A program made the translations under genes and the position numbers. From assembly GCF_023617245.1 (NCBI RefSeq), contig NZ_CP067396.1:1302001-1366000 (forward strand): a DNA stretch of 64,000 nt, read 5' to 3'. The notes under the pieces were generated by a model. It did no database searches. It had not been told where the DNA came from and saw nothing but the letters and a program-made list of their open reading frames with translations. The DNA comes from Lysobacter enzymogenes (GTDB lineage: Bacteria > Pseudomonadota > Gammaproteobacteria > Xanthomonadales > Xanthomonadaceae). Below, in pieces: positions 10,288 to 20,046 of this stretch (its first letter is position 1; the number at the start of each line of letters is the position of its first letter).

Positions 10288-11075
10288 CCGAGCCCACGGC
10301 GAATCCTTGGATCGACGCCGACTGGCCGGTGCCGCCGGGCGTGCGCGGCTTCGCCACGGTGCGCCGCGGCCTGGGCGTGTCGCAGGCGCCGTTCGACGCG
10401 TTCAACCTCGGCACGCTCTACGGCGAGCAGCGCGACGATCCGGCCGCGGTGCGGCGCAACCGCGAACTGCTGGCGCAGGCCGCCGGCCTGCCGTCGGCGC
10501 CGCGCTGGCTGCATCAGGTGCACGGCGCCGGGGTGGTCCGCTTCGACGGCGAATCCGCCGCGGGCGATGCCGGCGGCGGCGAACCCGAGGCCGACGCCGC
10601 GGTGACCTCGACGCCCGGCACGGTGCTGGCGATCCTCACCGCCGACTGCCTGCCGGTGCTGTTCGCCGCGGACGACGGCAGCGAAGTCGGCGCCGCCCAC
10701 GCCGGTTGGCGCGGGCTCGCCGACGGCGTGCTCGAAGCCACGGTCGCGGCGATGCGCAGCGAGCCCGCGCGCCTGCGCGCCTGGCTCGGCCCGGCCGCCG
10801 GGCCGCAGCGCTACGAGATCGGCGCGGAGGTGCGCGACGCGTTCCTCGCCGTCGATGCCGCGGCCGAAACCGCGTTCGCCGCGACCCGGCCCGGCCACTG
10901 GCGGGTCGACCTGTACGCGCTGGCGCGGCAGCGGCTGGCGCGCGCCGGCCTGCGCGCCGACCATATCCACGGCGGCGGCTTGTGCACGATTTCCGAACCC
11001 GACCGCTTTTTCTCCCACCGCCGCGACCGCCGCACCGGCCGCATGGCGACTCTTGTCTGGATGCAAACACGATGA
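10284..11075 (+). CDS. pgeF: Peptidoglycan editing factor PgeF (DUF152/laccase-domain)
   Basis: 263-aa member of the YfiH/PgeF family. Members contain a metal-binding Cys/His site and have been linked both to purine nucleoside phosphorolysis/deamination and, in E. coli, to preventing misincorporation of serine in peptidoglycan stem peptides. Visible ligand motifs are WLHQVHG, LTADCLPVLF and AAHAGWRG, and the C-terminal GGLCTISEPDRFFSHRRD is a strong family signature. It starts with GTG overlapping the rluD stop; the rluD-pgeF-clpB order is conserved in gammaproteobacteria, although here other genes intervene before clpB. Its own stop overlaps the next start (ATGA). Confidence 0.93.
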   Translation: MTEPTANPWIDADWPVPPGVRGFATVRRGLGVSQAPFDAFNLGTLYGEQRDDPAAVRRNRELLAQAAGLPSAPRWLHQVHGAGVVRFDGESAAGDAGGGEPEADAAVTSTPGTVLAILTADCLPVLFAADDGSEVGAAHAGWRGLADGVLEATVAAMRSEPARLRAWLGPAAGPQRYEIGAEVRDAFLAVDAAAETAFAATRPGHWRVDLYALARQRLARAGLRADHIHGGGLCTISEPDRFFSHRRDRRTGRMATLVWMQTR

Positions 11076-11905
11076 CGTACCCCAAGGCCCAACGGACGGT
11101 CCTGTTGCTTTCGCTGTCCCTCGCCGCGGCGTTCGGCGCCGCGCCCTTCGGCGCGCGCGCCGACGACGGTTGCGGCGGGCGTTCCTACGACTTGCTGCTG
11201 GCCGCCTATCCCGGCGCGGACAGCGTGACCGGCGACGAGGGCGAATTCCTGCGCACCGCGGGTTCGCCCAAGCGCTGGATCAAGCTCGACGACGTCGCCT
11301 GCAAGGTCTGGCCGGCCGCGCCCGGCAAGACCCTGCTGGCGGTGCGCCTGCGCCACGACGAGGCCAGCGGCGACGTCGACACCGCCGATCTGGAGGTGCT
11401 GGTGGCCGACTCGGCCAAGCCGCGCATCCTGCAGCGCTACCGCGAGCGCGAGCCGCTGGTCTCCGACGCGATGCGGATCTCCTCGGTGACCTTGGACACC
11501 GCGCGCTATCGCCTCAACGAGGCCACCACCGCGTTCGGCGTGCGCGTGACCTACAGCGGCTCGTCGCGGGTCAATCCGTACGAAAACACGGTGCTGAGCC
11601 TGTACGCCGCCGACGGCGACGCGCTGCGGCCGGTGCTGAGCAACCTAGAGGTGTCGCTGGATCGCGGCGAATGGGACGGCAACTGCACCGGCGAGTTCGA
11701 GAGCGTGCAGCGCACCGTCGCCATCGACGCCAAGCGCGACCACGGCTATGCCGGCTTGCGGATCGACACGGTGTCGCAGGCGCGCCGCAACGCGTCCCAG
11801 AACGACGACTGCGAAGACATCTCCGCGCCCAAGCGCAAGAGCAGCCAGCGCCTGGGATTCGACGGGCGCCAGTACGCGGTTCCCCGCGAACTGCGCGGGC
11901 TGTAG
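11072..11905 (+). CDS. Uncharacterised secreted protein
   Basis: 277-aa protein of unknown function. It begins with a typical Sec signal peptide (basic TYPKAQR, then a leucine-rich core, cleavage probably after FGARA), so it should be periplasmic. The mature part has four cysteines (near CGGRSYD, VACKVW, GNCTGEF and NDDCED), which may form two disulfides, and alternating short hydrophobic stretches suggesting beta structure. It overlaps pgeF by ATGA, indicating translational coupling, and is followed after 11 bp by the DUF4166 gene. I recognise no named family. No feature suggests an enzyme site. Confidence 0.85.
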   Translation: MTYPKAQRTVLLLSLSLAAAFGAAPFGARADDGCGGRSYDLLLAAYPGADSVTGDEGEFLRTAGSPKRWIKLDDVACKVWPAAPGKTLLAVRLRHDEASGDVDTADLEVLVADSAKPRILQRYREREPLVSDAMRISSVTLDTARYRLNEATTAFGVRVTYSGSSRVNPYENTVLSLYAADGDALRPVLSNLEVSLDRGEWDGNCTGEFESVQRTVAIDAKRDHGYAGLRIDTVSQARRNASQNDDCEDISAPKRKSSQRLGFDGRQYAVPRELRGL

Positions 11906-11916
11906 TGGGCGCAGCC

Positions 11917-12633
11917 ATGACCAACCCTTCGCGCGACGCGTCGCGGCTCGGCGCGCGCGAGGGTCTGTACCCGCGCGTGCTCGGCGTGCGCTTCGTATTG
12001 TTGCCGCGCACGCTGCGGCTGATGCACGGACGCAGCGGCCGGCAGACCTATCGCGGCGAGGCCAAGGTCGAGCGCGGCAGCGGCCTGTGGTCGCGGCTGT
12101 TCGCGCGCATCGTCCGCCTGCCCGCGGCGTATGCCGGTCCGATCGAGGTCGAAGTCGTGGCCGGCCCGCGCGGCGAGACCTGGACCCGGCGTTTCGGCAA
12201 GTCCAGGATGCGCTCGCGCCTGGCCGGGCGCGACGGACTGGTGCTGGAACGCCTGGGCCCGATGCGCTTCGCGTTCGCCCTGGAACCGGTCGGCGAGGCG
12301 CCCGAAGCGGCGCTGGCGCGCACGGTGTCGGCGCACACCGGCGATTCGATCACGGTCTCGTCGGCGGCGCTGCCGGCGGCGGCGATGGGCGCGCCGACGA
12401 GCTACGGCATCGCCGGACAGGCGGACGAGGACGGCATCGGCAACGAACCCGGCCTGGTCTGGCGCCTGATGCGGGTGCGCGCCTTCGGCCTGCCGCTGCC
12501 GGCGGGCTGGTTCGCGCGCGTGCAGGCGCGCGAGTTCGAACGCGAGGGGCGCTATCACTTCGAGGTGGATGCGCAGCTGCCGGGCGTGGGCTTGCTGGTG
12601 CGCTATCGCGGCTGGCTCGACGTCGGCGAGTGA
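11917..12633 (+). CDS. DUF4166-domain protein
   Basis: 238-aa protein recognised as a DUF4166-type protein from its order of motifs: LYPRVLGVRF near the N-terminus, LRLMHGRSGR, a Gly-rich central part with ETWTRRFG, the LERLGPMRFAFAL strand, and the C-terminal FEVDAQLPGVGLLVRYRGWL. Members usually occur alone or fused to a saccharopine dehydrogenase-like reductase; here it stands alone. Biochemical function is not known. No signal peptide is visible. It is preceded by the secreted-protein gene, probably in the same transcript, and followed by a repeat-rich region without genes. Confidence 0.78.
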   Translation: MTNPSRDASRLGAREGLYPRVLGVRFVLLPRTLRLMHGRSGRQTYRGEAKVERGSGLWSRLFARIVRLPAAYAGPIEVEVVAGPRGETWTRRFGKSRMRSRLAGRDGLVLERLGPMRFAFALEPVGEAPEAALARTVSAHTGDSITVSSAALPAAAMGAPTSYGIAGQADEDGIGNEPGLVWRLMRVRAFGLPLPAGWFARVQAREFEREGRYHFEVDAQLPGVGLLVRYRGWLDVGE

Positions 12634-12639
12634 GCGGGG

Positions 12640-12705
12640 TATGGGATGCGAGGTGTGGATGCGGGGTGCGGGGTGCGGGGTGCGGATGCGAGATACGTTG
12701 TGGAC
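12640..12705. repeat. Degenerate GC-rich tandem repeat
   Basis: Short imperfect repeats of the type GGGTGCG and GGATGCG lie directly after the DUF4166 stop. They stand immediately upstream of the inverted-repeat element at 12725, an arrangement that recurs with a cleaner 17-bp array at 48113-48247. Confidence 0.6.
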
Positions 12706-12724
12706 CGCGCATTCCTCCCCGATC

Positions 12725-12832
12725 CGTCATTCCGGCGAACGCCGGAATCCATCTTGACGTTGCTCTTGGCCTTCGACCGTTGCCCGCGCAGGAGCAAGAT
12801 CAAGATGGATTCCGGCGTTCGCCGGAACGACC
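12725..12832. repeat. Inverted-repeat element, copy 1 (MITE/REP-like)
   Basis: A 108-bp element with 33-bp terminal inverted repeats (left 12725-12757, right 12800-12832; two mismatches) beginning CGTCATTCCGGCGAA. The same arms occur in the perfect copy at 48248-48374. A further half-arm ending GCCGGAATGACG lies at about 12874-12890. No transposase is encoded, so any movement would need a protein supplied elsewhere. Confidence 0.85.
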
Positions 12833-13187
12833 GGGTAGGTGGTTTCGGCGGGGCTGCGTCGCTCCGGTCGGCTTTTGCCGGAATGACGGGGCAGGTGCGG
12901 GGCTTCGGGATGGGTGCGGCGGGGCTGCGCGACTTCGGTTGGCATAAGCCGATAACCCATCCATCGCCGCGAAAACGCCCCGGCGCCTTCGATTGCCGGC
13001 ACACTCACGGTTGCGAATGGATTGCAGGCTTGGCCGGCACGGATGCGTCCCTTCCGCGTTGCCTTTTGCGAGTACTGCCGATGCGTTTCAAACGCCTTGT
13101 TTCGATAGGGTTTCGTCCTGGCCTTGCGGACGTGGCCGCGTTGAGTCGTTGGTCGAGGACTGGCTGGGTGGACGGGGGACGCGGACG
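12833..13187. other. Gene-free spacer before permease gene
   Basis: The 355 bp between the inverted-repeat element and the permease start contain a partial repeat arm (about 12874-12890) and otherwise nothing I can assign. The open reading frames passing through it have no recognisable similarity. A purine-rich GACGGGGGA before 13188 may serve as the permease ribosome site. Confidence 0.5.
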
Positions 13188-14795
13188 GTGAACGTCGAAT
13201 CGAGAAAGTCGCAGCGCTCGTGGATCGTCGCCGGCGACCTCAACGGCTTCTTCGGCCTGGTCGTCGACAACCTGTCGATCCTCGGCTTCATCGCCGCGGC
13301 CCTGATCGGCATCTTCGGCTTCCCGGCCGAGGTCATCTACACCCGCATGTTCCCCGGCACCGCGTTCGGCGTGCTGGTCGGCAATCTGATCTACACCGCG
13401 ATGGCGCGGCGCCTGGCCGCGCGCAGCGGCCGCGACGATGTCACCGCGATGCCGCTGGGCCTCGACGCGCCGACCAGCATCGGCATGGCACTGCTGGTGC
13501 TCGGCCCGGCCTTCGTCGGCTTCAAGCAGGCCGGCCTGGACGAGGCCGCCGCGGCCGACGCGACCTGGAAGCTCGGCATGGCTTCGCTGGTGGTGATGGG
13601 CGCGCTGAAGTTCGCGCTGTCCTTCGCCGGCGACGCGGTGACGCGGATGATTCCGCGCGCCGGCCTGCTCGGTTCGATCGCCGGCACCGCGCTGGTGCTG
13701 ATGGGCTTCCTGCCGCTGATCGAGACGCTGCGTTCGCCGCTGGTCGGGTTCATGACCCTCGGTTTGCTGCTGTACGTGCTGGTCGCGAAGGGCAGGCTGC
13801 CGGTGAAGCTGCCGGGGGTGTTCGTCGCGTTCGTGTTCGGCACTGTGTTGTTCTACGGCTTCGGGGCGGTTGGGTTGGGAGCGCCGGGCTTCCATTGGCC
13901 GACCCCGCAGCCGCTGCAACTCGTGCTGCCGCTGCCGACCCTGGGCTTCATCGAAGGCCTGCCGCACACCGTGCCGTTCCTGCCGCTGCTGCTGCCGTTC
14001 GGCCTGCTGATGATCGTCGGCGGCATCAACGTCAGCGAAAGCGCGCGCGCGGCCGGCGACGATTACCGCACCCGCGACATCTTGCTGGCCGAGGCGTTCT
14101 CGACCTTGGTCGCCGGCTTCGTCGGCGGCGTCGCCCAGACCACGCCGTACATCGGCCAGCCCGCGTACAAGCACATGGGCGCGCGCAGCGGCTACACCCT
14201 GCTGACCGGCTTGTTCATCGGCCTGGGCGGCATCCTCGGCGTCGTCTCGGGGCTGGTGCAGTGGCTGCCGCTGGCGGTGCTGGCGCCGATCATCGTCTAC
14301 GTCGCGCTCGACATCACCACCCAGGCGTTCCAGGCCACCCCGGCCAAGCATGCCACCGCGATGGTGTTCGGCTTCCTGCCGCCGATCGCCTACATGCTGT
14401 CGATCAAGACCGGCAACCCGGCCTGGATCGATCCGGCCCGCCACGCCGAGCTGACCGGCGCGCTCGACGGCCACGGCCTGCCGGAACTGGCGGTGATCGT
14501 GACCCTCGGCAACGGCTTCATCATGACCTCGATGATCTGGACTTCGGCGGTCGCGGCGATGGTCGACGGCCGCCTGCGCCGCGCCGCGGCGTTCCTGCTC
14601 GGCGGCGCCGCGCTGGCGCTGTTCGGGATCATCCACTCGGTCGATCCGCGCGGCGGCGTGTACCTGCCGTGGGCGCTGGAGGGGCTGCAGAAGGTCATCG
14701 CCTGGCAGTTCATCGGCGCCTACCTGGGGCTGGCGGCCTTGCTGATCCTGCTGTCCCTGCAGCGCGACCCGGTCGCGCCGCCGCCGCAGGCTTGA
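13188..14795 (+). CDS. NCS2-like permease (xanthine/uracil-type)
   Basis: 535-aa integral membrane protein with about 12-14 hydrophobic segments, resembling nucleobase-cation-symport-2 type permeases. Suggestive signatures are GDLNGFFGLVVDN at the N-terminus, the polar GGINVSESARAAGDDYRT segment and GGVAQTTPYIGQPAYKHMG in the middle, where NCS2 proteins place substrate-binding residues. Substrate cannot be assigned. The GTG start was chosen because it is preceded by a purine-rich stretch and because the membrane domain begins about 20 residues later; no ATG fits as well. It stands alone between a repeat-rich spacer and gloA, which follows after 52 bp and may be cotranscribed. Confidence 0.7.
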   Translation: MNVESRKSQRSWIVAGDLNGFFGLVVDNLSILGFIAAALIGIFGFPAEVIYTRMFPGTAFGVLVGNLIYTAMARRLAARSGRDDVTAMPLGLDAPTSIGMALLVLGPAFVGFKQAGLDEAAAADATWKLGMASLVVMGALKFALSFAGDAVTRMIPRAGLLGSIAGTALVLMGFLPLIETLRSPLVGFMTLGLLLYVLVAKGRLPVKLPGVFVAFVFGTVLFYGFGAVGLGAPGFHWPTPQPLQLVLPLPTLGFIEGLPHTVPFLPLLLPFGLLMIVGGINVSESARAAGDDYRTRDILLAEAFSTLVAGFVGGVAQTTPYIGQPAYKHMGARSGYTLLTGLFIGLGGILGVVSGLVQWLPLAVLAPIIVYVALDITTQAFQATPAKHATAMVFGFLPPIAYMLSIKTGNPAWIDPARHAELTGALDGHGLPELAVIVTLGNGFIMTSMIWTSAVAAMVDGRLRRAAAFLLGGAALALFGIIHSVDPRGGVYLPWALEGLQKVIAWQFIGAYLGLAALLILLSLQRDPVAPPPQA

Positions 14796-14847
14796 GAGCG
14801 GCCGCGCGCGGCCCCAGATTTTCTTTTCCCTCACACCGGCCCACGCC

Positions 14848-15378
14848 ATGTCCCTGCAGAACGAACTCAACGCCGTGCCCGGCGTGACCGCGCAACCCGA
14901 GGCCGCGACCCGCGACTTCGTGTTCAACCACACCATGCTGCGGATCAAGGACCCGGCCGCCTCGCTGGACTTCTACACCCGCGTGCTCGGCTTCACCCTG
15001 GTGCGCAAGCGCGACTTCATTGATGCCAAGTTCAGCCTGTACTTCCTGGTGCTGGTCAACGACCCTTCGCAGATCCCGGCCGAGGAACCGGCGCGCGGGC
15101 AGTGGCTGCTGAGCCAGCGCGGCGTGCTCGAACTGACCCACAACCACGGCACCGAGAACGACGCGGACTTCGCCTACCACCACGGCAACAGCGACCCGCG
15201 CGGCTTCGGCCACATCTGCGTGTCGGTGCCGGACGTGGAAGCGGCCTGCGCGCGCTTCGAGCAGCTCGGCGTGGCGTTCCAGAAGCGGCTCACCGACGGG
15301 CGCATGAAGGACATCGCCTTCATCAAGGACCCGGACGGCTACTGGGTCGAGATCCTGCAGCCGACTTCGCGGGTGTGA
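14848..15378 (+). CDS. gloA: Lactoylglutathione lyase (glyoxalase I)
   Basis: Detoxifies methylglyoxal by isomerising its glutathione hemithioacetal to S-lactoylglutathione. The 176-aa length corresponds to the longer eukaryote/Pseudomonas-type enzyme. Metal ligands are visible as the His of FNHTMLRIKD, the Glu of LELTHN, the His of FGHICVSV and the Glu of YWVEILQP. Other blocks, LDFYTRVLGF and FIKDPDGYW, are canonical glyoxalase signatures. The last codons of the gene are part of a sequence that is repeated about 130 bp downstream (15349-15600), so the 3' end has been duplicated without a second functional gene. Confidence 0.96.
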   Translation: MSLQNELNAVPGVTAQPEAATRDFVFNHTMLRIKDPAASLDFYTRVLGFTLVRKRDFIDAKFSLYFLVLVNDPSQIPAEEPARGQWLLSQRGVLELTHNHGTENDADFAYHHGNSDPRGFGHICVSVPDVEAACARFEQLGVAFQKRLTDGRMKDIAFIKDPDGYWVEILQPTSRV

Positions 15379-15600
15379 AGCGGCGGGACCGGGGACCTGG
15401 GACCCGGGACCCGTAGAGCAAGCCTTTGCGGTTGCTGTTGCCGGTCCCCGTCCCGGCTTGAGGCATCCGCCAATGGGGCGAAATCTTGCAGCCGACGTCG
15501 CGGGTTTGAAGCGGCGGGACCGGGGACCCGTAAAGCAAGCAGTTGCTGATGCCGGTCCCGGGTCCCTGGTCCCCGGTACCGGCTTGAAACACCCGCCAAA
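15349..15600. repeat. Tandem duplication of gloA 3' end with GGGACCGGGGACC repeats
   Basis: Two successive units of about 130 bp each begin with GA(G/A)ATC(C/T)TGCAGCCGAC, run through CGGGT.TGAAGCGG and a GGGACCGGGGACC block, and end in CGGCTTGA...CCGCCAA. The first unit starts inside gloA and includes its stop; the second is non-coding. Each GGGACCGGGGACC block has its complement a little downstream (GGTCCCCG or GGTCCCGGGTCCC), so each unit can fold. The same GGGACCGGGGACC family recurs inside cobB at 29424-29520. Confidence 0.82.
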
Positions 15601-15610
15601 GCCCGCATTA
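15583..15610 (+). promoter_or_regulatory. Heat-shock (sigma-32) promoter of clpB
   Basis: CTTGAAA at 15583-15589, 13 bases, then CCGCATTA at 15603-15610; the consensus is CTTGAAA, 11-16 bases, CCCCATNT. The -35 is perfect and six of eight -10 positions fit. It lies about 70 bp upstream of clpB, a classical heat-shock gene. The -35 falls at the end of the second duplicated gloA unit. Confidence 0.68.
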
Positions 15611-15678
15611 ACAGCCCATTCGCGGCCCGTTCGGCAGACTCGCGCGGCAGCCGCCACCTACCTTTCGGAGAACCCTCC

Positions 15679-18264
<2,586 letters not shown>

Positions 18265-18288
18265 GGCTCTTCGGTTGTGAGGCAAACG

Positions 18289-18318
18289 AAAACGGCCCGC
18301 GATGCGGGCCGTTTTTTT
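18289..18318 (+). terminator. Rho-independent terminator of clpB
   Basis: A stem of 10-12 bp (AAACGGCCCGC with GCGGGCCGTTT) around a three-base loop, ending in seven T residues, 25 bp after the clpB stop. The A-containing left flank could also act weakly on the converging minus-strand gene. Confidence 0.92.
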
Positions 18319-18345
18319 GGCATCGGCGCGATCGCGCCCGAAGGG

Positions 18346-19821
18346 TCAAAGCAGCGGCGCGACCTGCAGCAGCGCCCAGACCGCGCCGGGCAGGTACAGC
18401 AGCGCGGCGATCGCCAGCGGCCGGGCGCGCAGCAACGGGCGGCGCGGCGCGGCGCACAGCGACAGTCCCGCGCAGAGGATCGACAGCGCGGGCAGCGCGA
18501 ACAACGCCCAATCCAGCGCGTAGACCGCGATCTCGCCGCGTGCGTCGCGCAGGTGCTGGCGCAGCGGCAGGGGATCGGTGCGGCGCAGGTCGCGGTCGAG
18601 ATGGATGGATTCGCCGCTGCTGTCGACCAGCCACCATCCGCCGGCGTCGTCGGACGCGAACATGCGGCTGGCCAGGCCCTGTGGCCATCGCGCCACGGCC
18701 GGCAGGGCCGCCATCGCCTCGATCGTGGGCCGCCGCGCATCGGTGACATGGACGCGGTCGCGCTCGTCGGTGTACCAGGTGAGCGTGCGCGCGCCGGCCC
18801 GCTCGGTGATCGCGCGCAGCGAAGGTTCGGCCCATTGCGCGAGCCGCTGCGGCGCGACATCGACGATGAAGCGTTCCTGGCGCACCGTCCGCATGCCGTC
18901 CCAGGGCGCCGGCGCGGCCAGCGTGGGCTTGCCGTCGGCGCCGATCGCGGGGGTGTCGCCGCGGCCGAGCGAGAGGCCGATCGGCGAACGCAGCCGGCCG
19001 TGCGCGACCAGGTCGAGGTCGAGATCTTCGAGCGTGCGCCCGGGGAACGCCGGCGCGACCGGTTCGCCGCCTTCGGCATGCGCGCGGCCGGCGTACTCGA
19101 ACACCCAGCGCGCGCCGGCGCGGTAGGCGATCGGTGGAGTCGGGCAGTCCGCGCCGCAGGCCCGGACCGCGATGCGTTCCTGCCTGCCTGCATCGTCGAA
19201 TCCGACCACCTTGACCGGTCCGCGCAGGCCGTGAGGGTCTTGCCCGGTCAGCGGCACCAGCGCGAGTTCGAGCCGGTCGCCGACCCAGGCCGCGGCGAGG
19301 TAACGGACGCGGCCGAGTTTTTCCGGTGCGCGCGCCCAGCCGTCGGCGCCGGCGATGCCGACGAAGGCGTCGCCCTCGACGGCCCGCTGGAACACCAAGG
19401 CCAGCCGCCGCCCGGGCCCGGGCGACAGGCCCAGGGTCAGCGGCGCTTCGCCGCCGTCCGCCAGCGGCCAACGCAGCGTGGCCGTTCGTCGCCACGGATC
19501 GAGGAAGGCCCAGCCGCTGCCCAGCGCCGGGTCGTGGCAGGGAACGATCGCACCGCCGTTCCACAGCGCCATGTCGAGTTGGACGTCGGCCAGCCGGCAA
19601 CCGCGGAAGGGATAGCCGCCGGCATCGGCCGGCGCCGGCGGCGAACCGTCGGCCCGCTGCCAGCGCATCGGCTGCGGGCCGGTGACCGGTGCGCTGGCGA
19701 GGACCAGCGCCCAGGCGACGGCGGCCAGGGCGAGCGCCGCGAAGAGCAGGGCGGCGACGACCGGGGCGAATGCGCGAGGGCGCGTCGCGGCGGGGTCCGC
19801 AGTTCGGGGCGTGGGGTTCAT
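18346..19821 (-). CDS. Uncharacterised membrane-anchored protein
   Basis: 491-aa protein of unknown function. It has one N-terminal membrane segment (about residues 20-43), a long hydrophilic, probably periplasmic region (about 45-425), and two or three hydrophobic segments at the C-terminus (about 430-490). The periplasmic part contains Trp/Tyr-rich stretches such as GGWWLVDSSGESIHLDRDLR and repeated strands, suggesting a beta-rich fold, and two cysteines in CGADCP. No enzyme signature was recognised. It converges with clpB and is separated from the next minus-strand gene by about 225 bp, so it may have its own promoter. The reading frame is supported by length and by coherent topology. Confidence 0.75.
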   Translation of the reverse strand: MNPTPRTADPAATRPRAFAPVVAALLFAALALAAVAWALVLASAPVTGPQPMRWQRADGSPPAPADAGGYPFRGCRLADVQLDMALWNGGAIVPCHDPALGSGWAFLDPWRRTATLRWPLADGGEAPLTLGLSPGPGRRLALVFQRAVEGDAFVGIAGADGWARAPEKLGRVRYLAAAWVGDRLELALVPLTGQDPHGLRGPVKVVGFDDAGRQERIAVRACGADCPTPPIAYRAGARWVFEYAGRAHAEGGEPVAPAFPGRTLEDLDLDLVAHGRLRSPIGLSLGRGDTPAIGADGKPTLAAPAPWDGMRTVRQERFIVDVAPQRLAQWAEPSLRAITERAGARTLTWYTDERDRVHVTDARRPTIEAMAALPAVARWPQGLASRMFASDDAGGWWLVDSSGESIHLDRDLRRTDPLPLRQHLRDARGEIAVYALDWALFALPALSILCAGLSLCAAPRRPLLRARPLAIAALLYLPGAVWALLQVAPLL

Positions 19822-20046
19822 GGCAGCCTTCCGGTCGCGTGGATCGCGCGGTGCGTCTCATTGGACATCGCGCGCAAGCCTGCCGCGACGGACATGGGCC
19901 CGGCAACGCCGGCCAGCGCGGCGCCGCCGCCGGGCCGTCGCGGCGGTGCCTGTTTTACCGCCCGATCCGGGCGATTTCGCGCCACCGCGCCGCGCCGCCG
20001 GCAAAGCAACGGCGCGCGCCTCGCCGTCCCGGCGCAGGACTCGGCA

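Noticed and set aside
12640..12705. Guanine-rich stretch as a G-quadruplex regulatory site
   Set aside because: The G-runs are mostly three to four bases within a degenerate tandem repeat after a stop codon; no regulatory context supports this reading.
15488..15540. Second glyoxalase gene fragment as a pseudogene
   Set aside because: Only the last few codons of gloA are duplicated; this is a repeat unit, not the remnant of a full gene copy.
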